NCBI GenBank assembly: GCA_902761035.1
Contig: CACWIW010000026.1
Location: 1-38,335 of the forward strand
Direction: 5' to 3'
DNA: 38,335 nt
Source of the DNA: an uncultured bacterium
GTDB lineage: Bacteria; Verrucomicrobiota; Kiritimatiellia; RFP12; UBA1067
Every line of letters begins with the position of its first letter. The stretch's first letter is position 1. The notes beneath the pieces were generated by a model. It had not been told where the DNA came from and did not search any database. It worked only from the letters and a program-made list of their open reading frames with translations. Shown one piece after another: positions 16,383-24,651 of the stretch. Made by a program: the position numbers and the translations under genes.

Positions 16383-17678
16383 ATGAGCGAAAGAAAATAC
16401 CATATCGAGACCTTGGCGGTACACGCCGGACAGGACGTGCACGGCGACCCTGCGACAAACGCGCGGGCCGTGCCTGTGTACAGGACGACCGCCTACAACT
16501 TCCGGGACTCCAAGCACGGGGCCGACCTCTTCGGCCTTCGGGAGCTCGGCAACATCTACGCCCGCCTGATGAACCCCACGAACGACGTGCTCGCGAAGCG
16601 CATCGCGGCGCTCGAAGGTGGCGCGGCGGCGCAAACGCTCGCCTCGGGCACGGCGGCCATCTACTTCACGATCACCAACATCGCCCGCGCGGGAGACGAG
16701 ATCGTGGCGGCAAGCAATCTTTACGGCGGCACCTTCAGCCAGTTCGACGCCATTCTGCCGAATGTGGGCATCAAGGTAAACTTCACGCCGGTGAACGATT
16801 TAGAGGCTGTCGAGGCAGCGATTACGGAGAAGACTAGGCTTCTCTTCATCGAGGCTGTCGGCAACCCCGCCCTTGACATTGCGGACATTGAAGGCTACGC
16901 GGCCGTAGCACATCGTCACGGTTTGCCGCTCGTCGTCGACGCCACCTTTACGCCGCCGCCGCTCCTGCGCGCGCTTGACCACGGGGCGGACCTCGTCATA
17001 CACTCTCTCTCGAAGTGGATTGGCGGACACGGCGCAGGCATCGGCGGCGTCGTGGTGGAGAAGGGCGGCTTTGACTGGACGAATCCGAAGTTCGCGCTCT
17101 ACAACGAGCCGGACGCCGGATACCACGGTCTCCGTTTCGCGCATGACCTTCCCGAACCGCTGAAACCCATTGCGTTTTCGATCCGACTTCTTACGGTCGG
17201 CATCCGCAACCAGGGTCCCACGCTCGCGCCCGACGCGGCGTGGATTTTCCTGCAGGGCGTGGAATCCCTTCCGCTCCGCATCGCGCGCCACAGCGAGAAC
17301 GCGCTCGCGGTCGCGAAGCACCTACAGAACCATCCGAAGGTGGCGTGGGTGAAGTACCCCTCGCTCACGCAGCCCGAACTCGCGGCGAAGTACCTGCCAA
17401 ACGGCGCTGGCGGCGTGGTCGTGTTCGGAGTGAAGGGCGGCGCGGAGGAGGCGCGGAAGGTCACGGACGCAGCGAACGGGGAAATCTTCTCGATCCTCGC
17501 GAACGTGGGCGACGCGAAGAGCCTCATCATCCATCCGGCCTCCACCACGCACTCGCAGCTCTCCGACGAGGACTTGCGCAAGGGCGGTGTCGCGCCGGAG
17601 CTGATCCGTCTCTCCATTGGCCTCGAGCACATCGACGACATCATCGCCGCGCTCGACGAAGCCCTGGAAGCCATCTAA
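16383..17678 (+). CDS. metY: O-acetylhomoserine sulfhydrylase family enzyme, PLP-dependent
   Basis: 431 residues, the usual length for O-acetyl-L-homoserine sulfhydrylase; AAAGGAG lies upstream. The fold-type I PLP signatures are all present: HAGQ near the N-terminus, ASGTAAIY, and the Schiff-base lysine Lys211 in SLSKWIGGHG. The family-specific SILANVGDAKSLIIHPASTTH motif occurs at about 375-395. The enzyme joins sulfide to O-acetylhomoserine to give homocysteine, or acts on O-acetylserine. Together with cysK 1 kb downstream and the LysR gene upstream it forms a sulfur assimilation block. Exact substrate preference is not readable from sequence. Confidence 0.92.
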   Translation: MSERKYHIETLAVHAGQDVHGDPATNARAVPVYRTTAYNFRDSKHGADLFGLRELGNIYARLMNPTNDVLAKRIAALEGGAAAQTLASGTAAIYFTITNIARAGDEIVAASNLYGGTFSQFDAILPNVGIKVNFTPVNDLEAVEAAITEKTRLLFIEAVGNPALDIADIEGYAAVAHRHGLPLVVDATFTPPPLLRALDHGADLVIHSLSKWIGGHGAGIGGVVVEKGGFDWTNPKFALYNEPDAGYHGLRFAHDLPEPLKPIAFSIRLLTVGIRNQGPTLAPDAAWIFLQGVESLPLRIARHSENALAVAKHLQNHPKVAWVKYPSLTQPELAAKYLPNGAGGVVVFGVKGGAEEARKVTDAANGEIFSILANVGDAKSLIIHPASTTHSQLSDEDLRKGGVAPELIRLSIGLEHIDDIIAALDEALEAI

Positions 17679-17684
17679 CCCTTT

Positions 17685-17720
17685 GCCCCCGTCTCTATCC
17701 CCCATCCCTGAGACGGGGGC
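17685..17720 (+). terminator. Hairpin terminator after metY
   Basis: GCCCCCGTCTC (17685-17695) pairs perfectly with GAGACGGGGGC (17710-17720). The downstream sequence ATTAAAC is A/T-rich but lacks a real T run, so it may be a partial terminator or a processing hairpin between metY and the next gene. Confidence 0.5.
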
Positions 17721-17767
17721 ATTAAACAAAAACAACCGCCGAAATCGGCAAAAAAGGAGAAAAGAAA

Positions 17768-18700
17768 ATGAACGCAGCAAGCAACAAACTGTTCCGCACC
17801 GTAATCTCATCTGTGGCGGGAGTGTGCATAAGCACCGCCGTACAGGCAGGAGTGCCCCTCAACAACCTGCAAGGTACGGGAGGCATAGCCTTCAACCCGT
17901 TGGCGTACACAGCGGGGTTACCATGGGACGATGACGGAGGAGGAGACTCCACGAACGCCGTGGAGAAGACCGACTCGGCGCTGAACGGCGTAGTGTCGCG
18001 TCCGCAGCTGGGCGCGTGGTATGTCAACCTCAACGACGCCGGCATCAACTGGTGGGCGGCATCGGCCGCGATTACGTTCGCCGACCATCTTGAAATCTCC
18101 GGCGGATACGGCTTCATCAACGCGCACAAGTACGGCGACAAGTCGATCAACACCTACAACGTGGGCGCGAAGGTCAAGTTCCTCGACGAGAACGCCTTCG
18201 ACACTGTGTGGGTGCCGGCGCTCGCAGTCGGCGGCGTGTGGAAGTACACGGACTCCCGCACGGTCGACGCGTTCCGTCTGGACGACAACGGCTTCGACGG
18301 CTACGTGGTGGCGAGCAAGCTCATCACGCAGACGCCCGTGCCGGTGCTGCTATCGGCGGGCTTGCTGCTCTCCGACGAGGTGGTGAACGGCGTCGTGGGC
18401 CACAACGACTACGACGTGGTGGCCTTCGGCAACATCGACATCCTGCCCGCCGAGAACATCGCCATCGGCCTTGAGTACAAGCAGGGCGTGGACGCGGGCG
18501 ACACGCGTGCCACGGGCGGACACTCCATCCGCAACCACGACTACTGGGACGCCCACGTTGCCTGGTTCATCACGAAGAAGCTCACGTTCGTGGCGGCATT
18601 CGCGGAGACCGGCGACAAGGACAAGTTCTACAGGAAGGGGAGCGTAAAGAACCTCGGCGTCGGCGCCGGCGCGGTCTTCTCGCTCCAGTACCAGTTCTAA
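17768..18700 (+). CDS. DUF3034-like outer-membrane protein
   Basis: 310 residues with AAGGAG upstream. The N-terminus (MNAASNKLFRTVISSVAGVC... AVQAG) is a signal peptide with probable cleavage near Ala27. The mature start PLNNLQGTGGIAFNPLAYTAG matches the DUF3034 opening as I remember it. Alternating hydrophobic strands and the final Phe (SLQYQF) indicate a beta-barrel in the outer membrane. The position between metY and cysK is unusual for such a protein and suggests a role in uptake or envelope handling of a sulfur compound; there is no direct evidence for that. Confidence 0.7.
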   Translation: MNAASNKLFRTVISSVAGVCISTAVQAGVPLNNLQGTGGIAFNPLAYTAGLPWDDDGGGDSTNAVEKTDSALNGVVSRPQLGAWYVNLNDAGINWWAASAAITFADHLEISGGYGFINAHKYGDKSINTYNVGAKVKFLDENAFDTVWVPALAVGGVWKYTDSRTVDAFRLDDNGFDGYVVASKLITQTPVPVLLSAGLLLSDEVVNGVVGHNDYDVVAFGNIDILPAENIAIGLEYKQGVDAGDTRATGGHSIRNHDYWDAHVAWFITKKLTFVAAFAETGDKDKFYRKGSVKNLGVGAGAVFSLQYQF

Positions 18701-18744
18701 GAAAAAAAGAGTATAATAACAACCATCCGAAAGGAATCAAAGCA

Positions 18745-19668
18745 ATGAGCAACACGGCAAAGAACATTCTGGAGAAGGTCGGCGGAACGCCGCTCGTGGA
18801 AATCTCCAGCAAACTAAACAAGGGCGGCGCGAAGGTACTCGCGAAGGTCGAGTTCTTCAACCCCGGCGGCAGCGTCAAGGACCGCATCGCGCTCGCGATG
18901 GTCGAGACGGCGGAGAAGGACGGCGTCCTCAAGCCCGGCGCGACGATCATCGAGCCGACGAGCGGCAACACCGGCGTGGGCCTCGCGCTCGTGAGCGCGG
19001 TGAAGGGGTACCACCTCATCCTCACCATGCCCGAGACGATGAGCATCGAGCGTCGCAAGCTCGCGGCCGCCTACGGCGCGGAGATCGTCCTCACGCCCGG
19101 CTCCGCCGGCATGAAGGGCGCGATCGCCAAGGCGACAGAGCTGCGCGATTCAACGCCGGGAGCGGTGATTCTCCAGCAGTTCGAGAACCCGGCCAACCCC
19201 GATTTCCACTACCGCACGACCGGTCCGGAGGTGTGGGACGGAACTGACGGCGAAGTGGCGGCGTTCGTGGCTGGTGTAGGCACGGGCGGCACGATCACCG
19301 GCACGGGCAAGTACCTCAAGGAGAAGAATCCCGAAGTGAAGCTGTTTGCGGTGGAGCCGGATACCTCGCCGGTCCTCTCAGGCGGCAAGCCGGGTCCGCA
19401 CAAGATCCAGGGCATCGGCGCGGGCTTTGTGCCGAAGGTGCTCGATACCACGCTCCTGACGGAAGTCATCACGGCCTCCGCCGAGAACGCGGGCGCGACT
19501 GCGCGCGCTGCGGCGGCGAACGAAGGACTGCTTGTGGGCATTTCCTCCGGGGCGTCGCTGTGGGCTGCGCTCGAACTCTCGAAGCGTCCCGAGTTCGCGG
19601 GCAAGACGATCGTCGCGCTCCTCCCGGACACCGGCGAGCGCTACCTTTCGACTTGGCTCTTTGAATAG
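18745..19668 (+). CDS. cysK: Cysteine synthase A (O-acetylserine thiol-lyase)
   Basis: 307 residues, standard for CysK. PLP-binding Lys45 lies in GGSVKDR, the substrate loop TSGNTG at about 72-77, the phosphate loop GTGGTITG at about 175-182 and the PDTGERYLST motif at the C-terminus. The enzyme makes cysteine from O-acetylserine and sulfide. A TATAAT at 18712-18717 without a clear -35 may give separate transcription; AAAGGA lies 10 nt before the start. Two hairpins follow the stop. Confidence 0.95.
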   Translation: MSNTAKNILEKVGGTPLVEISSKLNKGGAKVLAKVEFFNPGGSVKDRIALAMVETAEKDGVLKPGATIIEPTSGNTGVGLALVSAVKGYHLILTMPETMSIERRKLAAAYGAEIVLTPGSAGMKGAIAKATELRDSTPGAVILQQFENPANPDFHYRTTGPEVWDGTDGEVAAFVAGVGTGGTITGTGKYLKEKNPEVKLFAVEPDTSPVLSGGKPGPHKIQGIGAGFVPKVLDTTLLTEVITASAENAGATARAAAANEGLLVGISSGASLWAALELSKRPEFAGKTIVALLPDTGERYLSTWLFE

Positions 19669-19690
19669 TAGTTACAATAATCCGAATTTT

Positions 19691-19725
19691 CACGGGGTTG
19701 CAGCGTTTAGCGCTGCAATCCCGTG
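19691..19725 (+). terminator. Strong hairpin after cysK
   Basis: A 15-bp stem, CACGGGGTTGCAGCG with CGCTGCAATCCCGTG (one G-T pair), with a TTTAG loop, lies 22 bp after the cysK stop. The downstream side is only moderately T-rich. It most likely ends the cysK transcript. Confidence 0.6.
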
Positions 19726-19777
19726 TGCATATTTGTCGCATACGACATGGTTGTGCGGTGATTGGCCCCGACGGGAC

Positions 19778-19826
19778 ACATTCCACCTCCCTGCCTTGCG
19801 TTGCGCATGGCAGGGAGAGGGAATGT
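19778..19826 (+). terminator. Second hairpin between cysK and the beta-barrel gene
   Basis: ACATTCC-ac-CTCCCTGCC pairs with GGCAGGGAG-a-GGGAATGT, an imperfect stem of about 16 bp, followed by TGTGATTTTAG. It sits just before the promoter at 19840, so it could be a second terminator or a regulatory dyad. Confidence 0.45.
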
Positions 19827-19839
19827 TGTGATTTTAGTC

Positions 19840-19868
19840 TTGCGCGAAGGGCGCGGATTTGGCATACT
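19840..19868 (+). promoter_or_regulatory. Promoter TTGCGC-17-CATACT
   Basis: TTGCGC (19840-19845) and CATACT (19863-19868) are spaced by 17 bp, with TTTGG before the -10. The start codon of the downstream gene follows 24 nt after the -10, and no clear Shine-Dalgarno sequence is present. Confidence 0.65.
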
Positions 19869-19892
19869 AACCGCGCTTAACCTTACTGTGCT

Positions 19893-20456
19893 ATGAGAAA
19901 ACTTTATCTGCTTTCCGCCCTCGTGGCGGTGATGGTTCTCCCCGCCTCGGCGGCGGAGGCCGTGGATGACATTTCCTACGGCTACGTGGGAACCGCAGGT
20001 GGTATGCTGCTGCCCGGCAACGGCAACAGCCTGAAGCGCGCCGCGCTTGTCGGCGCACGCGGCGGGTGGTACGTGGACGAGTACCTTGCCCTCGAGGCTG
20101 AGGCCGTCTGCGCGCCGCACGTATCCAGCGGCGCGGGAGGCACGACGGTGTGGGGCGGTTCCGTGCAGGCGCTCTGGCACCTCTCCGGCTGGGAGGCGTT
20201 CGACAAGCTCTTTGGCTGCGAGCGCTTCGCGCCGTTCCTCACATGCGGCGCGCAGACGCTCTGCGCCACGCGGCACGTCTTCGCCGATGGCTCCCATCGC
20301 ACGGGAATCGGTCCGACTGTCGGCATCGGCGCGTTCTACCACCTCACCGACAACGTCAGCCTTCGCGCGGAGGCGCGGGCGGCGCTCGCGGTGGATTCTC
20401 CCTGCGGGATGACGTATGCTATCCTCGCGGGAATCCAGTACAGCTTTGGCGACTGA
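19893..20456 (+). CDS. Small outer-membrane beta-barrel protein
   Basis: 187 residues. The signal peptide MRKLYLLSALVAVMVLPASAAEA is followed by Gly- and aromatic-rich alternating strands (YGYVGTAGGMLLP, RGGWYVDEYLALEAEA, GPTVGIGAFYHLTDNVSLRAEA) and a terminal IQYSFGD. This is the pattern of eight-stranded OmpA/OmpW-type barrels, so it should lie in the outer membrane. The permease gene starts 2 nt after its stop, suggesting an operon linked to envelope assembly. Specific function unknown. Confidence 0.7.
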   Translation: MRKLYLLSALVAVMVLPASAAEAVDDISYGYVGTAGGMLLPGNGNSLKRAALVGARGGWYVDEYLALEAEAVCAPHVSSGAGGTTVWGGSVQALWHLSGWEAFDKLFGCERFAPFLTCGAQTLCATRHVFADGSHRTGIGPTVGIGAFYHLTDNVSLRAEARAALAVDSPCGMTYAILAGIQYSFGD

Positions 20457-20458
20457 CC

Positions 20459-21589
20459 ATGAAGAACCTTGAACGTTACGTCTTCGGAGCATTCCTCTCC
20501 TCTTTCTTCCTCGCATTCCTCGTGCTGTCGTTCGTGCTAACGATCGGACTCCTTGTGCAGATCGTAAGTTACATCCTGCAAGGCGTGCCGTTCGACCTCG
20601 TGGGACAATTCGCGCTTGTGAGCTTCCCGGAGACGATGCAGTGGACTGTCCCGCTTGCGTTGCTCGTTTCGTCCATTCTCGTGTTCTCTCGCCTCTCTGC
20701 GGACAGCGAGATCGCCGCCATGCGCGCCTGCGGCGTGAACCTTCTCACCGTAATGCGTTGGCCGCTCGCGTTCGCCCTGCTTTGCACGTTCGTGTGCCTG
20801 TTCGTCAACAACGAGGTCGTGCCACGTGGACACGAGGTACGCCGCAACCTGAAGACGCGCCTAGCGGGCGGTGCGGGTCTGGAGCTGCTCGAGCCCGGCC
20901 GCACGATCAACGACTTTCCGAAGGTTCAGCTCTATTTCCGCGAGCGCGACAAGGAGAGCAACAGTCTCCTCGACCTGGAAATCGTCGACCGTCGTGATCC
21001 GAAGTGTACCCGCACCTACAAGGCCGACAAGGCGTTCGTGCGGAAGGAAGGCCGTGACATCGTGCTGGACGTGCGGAACCTCTCCGTGGACCCCGTGGAC
21101 GCGGAGCATCCCCAGGCGCTGCAGGCCGAGACGTTCCGCTGGAGAGTGGATGACGTGCTGAAGGACGGAGATTACAAGCGCAAGGAGAAGGACTTCCGTT
21201 TCTTCGAGATATTGAATGAGATAGATGCGCGTAAGCTCGAGGTTGCACAAGCATCAAATGAGAAGGTAAAGGGGAAGAAACATTCTCCCCGCGTGTCCGC
21301 CATGCGCTCGCTCAGCGATATCCGCACGGAGTTCATGAAACGGTGGGTGTTCGCGTTTGCGTCGATATGCTTCGTGCTAGTGGGCGTGCCGCTCGGCATC
21401 CGTGCCCAGCGGAAGGAATCTTCGGTGGGCATGGGCATCGCGCTAGTCACTGCGCTCGTCTACTATCTCGTCGTGATACTCATGACGAGCCTCTCGAAGA
21501 ACTACCAAGTACACCCCGAAGTGCTAATCTGGCTGCCGGTTGGACTCTGCGTCCTGCTCTCCTGCTGGCTGATTCCCAAGAACCTCTGA
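20459..21589 (+). CDS. LptF/LptG-family lipopolysaccharide export permease
   Basis: 376 residues from ATG 20459; longer in-frame starts lie inside the upstream gene and are not credible. Architecture is that of LptF/LptG: three N-terminal membrane helices (about 9-31, 53-76, 98-120), a soluble beta-jellyroll domain (about 125-275), and three C-terminal helices (about 300-372). The coupling helix with SADSEIAAMRACGV is typical. The protein would pair with a second LptF/G subunit and the LptB ATPase to move LPS from the inner membrane; those partners are not in the window. Sequence alone does not separate LptF from LptG. Confidence 0.88.
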   Translation: MKNLERYVFGAFLSSFFLAFLVLSFVLTIGLLVQIVSYILQGVPFDLVGQFALVSFPETMQWTVPLALLVSSILVFSRLSADSEIAAMRACGVNLLTVMRWPLAFALLCTFVCLFVNNEVVPRGHEVRRNLKTRLAGGAGLELLEPGRTINDFPKVQLYFRERDKESNSLLDLEIVDRRDPKCTRTYKADKAFVRKEGRDIVLDVRNLSVDPVDAEHPQALQAETFRWRVDDVLKDGDYKRKEKDFRFFEILNEIDARKLEVAQASNEKVKGKKHSPRVSAMRSLSDIRTEFMKRWVFAFASICFVLVGVPLGIRAQRKESSVGMGIALVTALVYYLVVILMTSLSKNYQVHPEVLIWLPVGLCVLLSCWLIPKNL

Positions 21590-21593
21590 ATTA

Positions 21594-21602
21594 TGGTACA
21601 AT
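21594..21602 (+). promoter_or_regulatory. gatC promoter, extended -10 TGG-TACAAT
   Basis: TGG followed by TACAAT (21597-21602) lies 8 nt before the ATG at 21611, so transcription would start at or next to the A of ATG. No -35 close to consensus and no Shine-Dalgarno sequence are visible. The element starts 5 nt after the stop of the LptF/G gene. Confidence 0.55.
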
Positions 21603-21610
21603 AATTGCCT

Positions 21611-21910
21611 ATGGAAAATCCTGCAATTGATGTCGCCTACGTGGCGGAGCTGGCGCGTCTGGAACTGACCGACGAAGAGAAGTCCGTGTTCCAGCCCCAG
21701 CTGGAGAATATCGTCAAATACGTCGAGAAGATCTCGTCGGTGGATGTGGACGGCGTGCCGCCCACGCTGCACGGCCACGCTGTCGTAAACGCGCTCCGCG
21801 AAGACGTGGTGCGCCCGTCGATGGACCGCGAGGAGGCGCTGGCGAATGCGCCCGACCGCACCGGCGACGAGTTCCTGCTTCCGAAGATCGTGGAGGGCGC
21901 TGAATCATGA
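21611..21910 (+). CDS. gatC: Asp-tRNA(Asn)/Glu-tRNA(Gln) amidotransferase subunit C
   Basis: 99 residues. ATG 21611 is preferred over TTG 21605 because it gives the usual GatC N-terminus (DVAYVAELARLELTDEE). The rest matches the family: the middle helix and a C-terminal extension with VRPSMDREEALANAP. GatC clamps the GatA and GatB subunits, which convert misacylated Glu-tRNA(Gln) or Asp-tRNA(Asn). The ORF overlaps gatA as ATGA. Probably leaderless (see promoter at 21594). Confidence 0.9.
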   Translation: MENPAIDVAYVAELARLELTDEEKSVFQPQLENIVKYVEKISSVDVDGVPPTLHGHAVVNALREDVVRPSMDREEALANAPDRTGDEFLLPKIVEGAES

Positions 21911-23370
21911 GCGAGCTTTACAAGTTGGGAATAGAAGAGGCTGCGAAGGGTCTCGAAAAGGGCGATTTTTCGTCCGTGGAGCTGACGCGGGCCATCATCG
22001 ACCGCGTGCATGAGCATGACGGCGAGATCGGCGCGTACCTCACGTTCGACGAGGAGGGCGCTCTCGCGGCGGCGAAGGTGGCGGATGTAATCAGAAGCGG
22101 CAAGAATGCCGCTTCCTCGAGCCAGGCACTTTTGGGCATCCCGGTTGCCATCAAGGATCTCATCAACGTGCGCGGACAGCCCTGCACATGCGGATCGAAG
22201 ATTCTGAAAGGGTATGTAAGCCCCTACGACGCGACGGTGATAAAGAACCTGAAGGCGGCAGGTGCGGTGTGTGCGGGCCGCGTGAACATGGACGAGTTCG
22301 CCATGGGTTCCTCCACCGAGAACTCCGCCCTCGGACGCACGGTGAACCCCTACGACACATCGCGCGTCCCAGGCGGCAGCTCCGGCGGCAGCGCTGCGGC
22401 GGTCGGCGGCGACCTTGCAATCGCCGCCCTCGGCACGGACACGGGCGGCTCCATCCGCCAGCCCGCGAGCTTCTGCAACTGCGTGGGGCTCAAGCCGAGC
22501 TACGGACGCGTCTCGCGCTTCGGCGTGACCGCGTTCGCGAGTTCGCTCGACCAGGTGGGTCCCATGACGAAGAACGTCACGGACGCCGCGCTCCTCCTCC
22601 AGGGCCTCGCGGGACACGACGAGATGGACGGCACGACGCCAGACATTCCCGTGCCCGACTACGCGAAGGCGCTTGAGGGTGCGACTCTGAAGGGCGTGAA
22701 GCTCGGACTTCCGAAGGAGTACTTCATCGACGGACTCGATCCCGAGGTGAAGGCGATCACAGATGCCGCAGTGAAGACGTGCGCCGACGCGGGCGCGGAG
22801 ATCGTGGACGTGAGCCTGCCGCACACCGAGTATGCGATGGCCGTCTACTACATCGTGGCCCCTGCCGAGGCGAGCGCGAACCTCGCGCGCTTCGACGGCG
22901 TACGCTACGGCCACCGCTCCGACAAGAGTGACAACGTGTTCAATCTCTACGCGCGTAGCCGCGCCGAGGGTTTCGGTCCCGAGGTGAAGCGTCGCATCAT
23001 CATGGGCACATACGTGCTCTCAAGCGGCTACTACGACGCCTACTACGGCCGCGCCCTCAAGGTGCGCACGCTCATCCGCCGAGACTTCGAGGAGGTTTTC
23101 AAGAAGGTCGACGCGCTCATCGCGCCCGTCGCTCCCACGGCGGCGTTCAAGATCGGCGAGGTGCAGGACCCGCTCACGATGTATCTGAACGACCTCTTTA
23201 CGATCCCCGGTTCGCTTGCTGGCAACTGCTCCGTCTCCATCCCCGCCGGCTTCACCGCCTCCGCGCACTTGCCCGTGGGCGTGCAGTTCATTGCGGATGC
23301 GTTCTGCGAGGACAAGCTCCTGCGCATCGGCAAGGCGTTCGAGGACATCGTTCCTCCCGTGCGCGGCTGA
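21907..23370 (+). CDS. gatA: Asp-tRNA(Asn)/Glu-tRNA(Gln) amidotransferase subunit A
   Basis: 487 residues, normal length. The amidase Ser-cisSer-Lys triad is visible at Lys83 (AIKDLI), Ser158 (GGSSGGS) and Ser182 (TGGSIRQP), and the GatA-specific VGPMTKNVTD and PVAPTAAF segments are present. The enzyme releases ammonia from glutamine for transamidation of tRNA-bound Glu or Asp. gatB is not adjacent, so it must be elsewhere in the genome. Confidence 0.95.
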   Translation: MSELYKLGIEEAAKGLEKGDFSSVELTRAIIDRVHEHDGEIGAYLTFDEEGALAAAKVADVIRSGKNAASSSQALLGIPVAIKDLINVRGQPCTCGSKILKGYVSPYDATVIKNLKAAGAVCAGRVNMDEFAMGSSTENSALGRTVNPYDTSRVPGGSSGGSAAAVGGDLAIAALGTDTGGSIRQPASFCNCVGLKPSYGRVSRFGVTAFASSLDQVGPMTKNVTDAALLLQGLAGHDEMDGTTPDIPVPDYAKALEGATLKGVKLGLPKEYFIDGLDPEVKAITDAAVKTCADAGAEIVDVSLPHTEYAMAVYYIVAPAEASANLARFDGVRYGHRSDKSDNVFNLYARSRAEGFGPEVKRRIIMGTYVLSSGYYDAYYGRALKVRTLIRRDFEEVFKKVDALIAPVAPTAAFKIGEVQDPLTMYLNDLFTIPGSLAGNCSVSIPAGFTASAHLPVGVQFIADAFCEDKLLRIGKAFEDIVPPVRG

Positions 23371-23379
23371 AGTAAGTAA

Positions 23380-24651
23380 ATGAACAAGCCTGAAATACTG
23401 GCCCCAGCGGGGGACATGACTTGTCTGCAGGCCGCGCTCGACGCGGGGGCGGACGCCGTGTACCTCGGACTCGAAGCGTTCAACATGCGCGCCCGGGCGT
23501 CCGCAAACCTCACGCGTGACGAACTACCCGAGGCTTCGAGAAGGTGTCGGGAGCGCGGCGTAAAGCTCTACCTTGTCGTCAACACAATCGTGTTCGAGGA
23601 CGAGCTTGCGGCGGTGGAGGAGATGATTGCCTTCGCGAAGCCATACGCCGATGCGTTCATTGTCTCGGACTGGGGCGTGATTGCGTTTTGCAAGAAACAC
23701 GGCGCGGCGTTCCATGTCTCCACGCAGATGAGTTGCTCCAATTCGTCAGCAGCGGCTTTCCTCAAGTCGCAGGGCGCATCGCGCGTGGTGCTCGCCCGCG
23801 AATGCACGCTCGCCGAGGCGGCGCGGATTTCCGCCACGGCTGGCATCGAGATCGAGGCGTTCGTACACGGCGCTCAGTGCGTGGCGGAGAGCGGACGGTG
23901 CCTCCTCTCGCACGACGCCTACGGCTGTAGCGCAAACCGTGGCGAATGCCACCAGCCGTGTCGACGTAGGTTCCTCATCAAGGCAATCGATCGCTACACG
24001 GACAAGGACGGCAACCCGATCCACGACGCAGACGCGGAGTTCACGGTGGAGCCGCATACGGTCCTCTCCGCGAAGGATCTCTGCTCGCTACCGTTCGTGG
24101 ACAAGCTGATGGCTGCTGGAATCGCAAGTTTCAAGATTGAGGGACGCGCACGCAACGCCAACTACGTGAAGACAGTGACCGAGGCGTACCGTGCAGCAGT
24201 GGACGCCGTGGCGGACGGCACGTTCACGCCGGAGCTTGCGGCACGGCTAGTGGAGAAGACGAAGACCGTGTTCCACCGCGAGTTCTCAACGGGACTCTAC
24301 TTCGGGCGTCCGGGCGCGGACCAGTTTACGGACGCCGAGGATTCTGCGGCGAAGACGGTTAAGCGCCATGTGGGCGTTGTGATGGACTATTTCCTCAAGG
24401 CACAGATCGCGCAGGTGAAGATACAGGACCACGCCGTCCGCGTGGGCGATACGCTGCAAGTACATGGCCCGACGACGGGCGTGCAGGAGTTCACTGTCGC
24501 CTCGCTCCGCCGTGATAACGAGGTGCCAGAGGTCGCCGAGAAGGGCACATGGGTCACTTTTCCCGCGCCTCGCTGCCGCGTGGGTGACAAGGTGTTTTTC
24601 GTTGAAAGCGTTACACCCGCCAAAACATCCATCGGAAACGAACGTAAATGA
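23380..24651 (+). CDS. Peptidase U32-family protein (TrhP/RlhA-like)
   Basis: 423 residues. The N-terminal half is a TIM-barrel-like domain (EILAPAGDMTCLQAALDAGADAVYLGL, about 3-30). The U32 signature lies at about 162-180 as EAFVHGAQCVAESGRCLLS, with Cys residues in CSANRGECHQPCRR just after. A C-terminal beta domain (about 330-415) completes the tRNA-modifying type. Members hydroxylate tRNA or rRNA uridine or cytidine, or act as collagenase-like peptidases in older annotation; modification of RNA is the better guess for this cysteine pattern. The stop overlaps the next gene (ATGA). Confidence 0.85.
   Translation: MNKPEILAPAGDMTCLQAALDAGADAVYLGLEAFNMRARASANLTRDELPEASRRCRERGVKLYLVVNTIVFEDELAAVEEMIAFAKPYADAFIVSDWGVIAFCKKHGAAFHVSTQMSCSNSSAAAFLKSQGASRVVLARECTLAEAARISATAGIEIEAFVHGAQCVAESGRCLLSHDAYGCSANRGECHQPCRRRFLIKAIDRYTDKDGNPIHDADAEFTVEPHTVLSAKDLCSLPFVDKLMAAGIASFKIEGRARNANYVKTVTEAYRAAVDAVADGTFTPELAARLVEKTKTVFHREFSTGLYFGRPGADQFTDAEDSAAKTVKRHVGVVMDYFLKAQIAQVKIQDHAVRVGDTLQVHGPTTGVQEFTVASLRRDNEVPEVAEKGTWVTFPAPRCRVGDKVFFVESVTPAKTSIGNERK

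Noticed and set aside
16337..17725. Several overlapping Arg/Gly-rich frames in the metY region
   Set aside because: They are frame-shifted shadows of the metY coding sequence caused by high GC content.
19671..19680. TTACAATAAT resembling a -10 element after cysK
   Set aside because: No TGG extension, no -35, and only hairpins follow; the real promoter of the next gene is at 19840-19868.
20150..20458. Extended N-terminus of the LptF/G permease frame
   Set aside because: It lies within the beta-barrel gene in another frame and is Arg/Ala-rich; the normal LptF/G start is at 20459.
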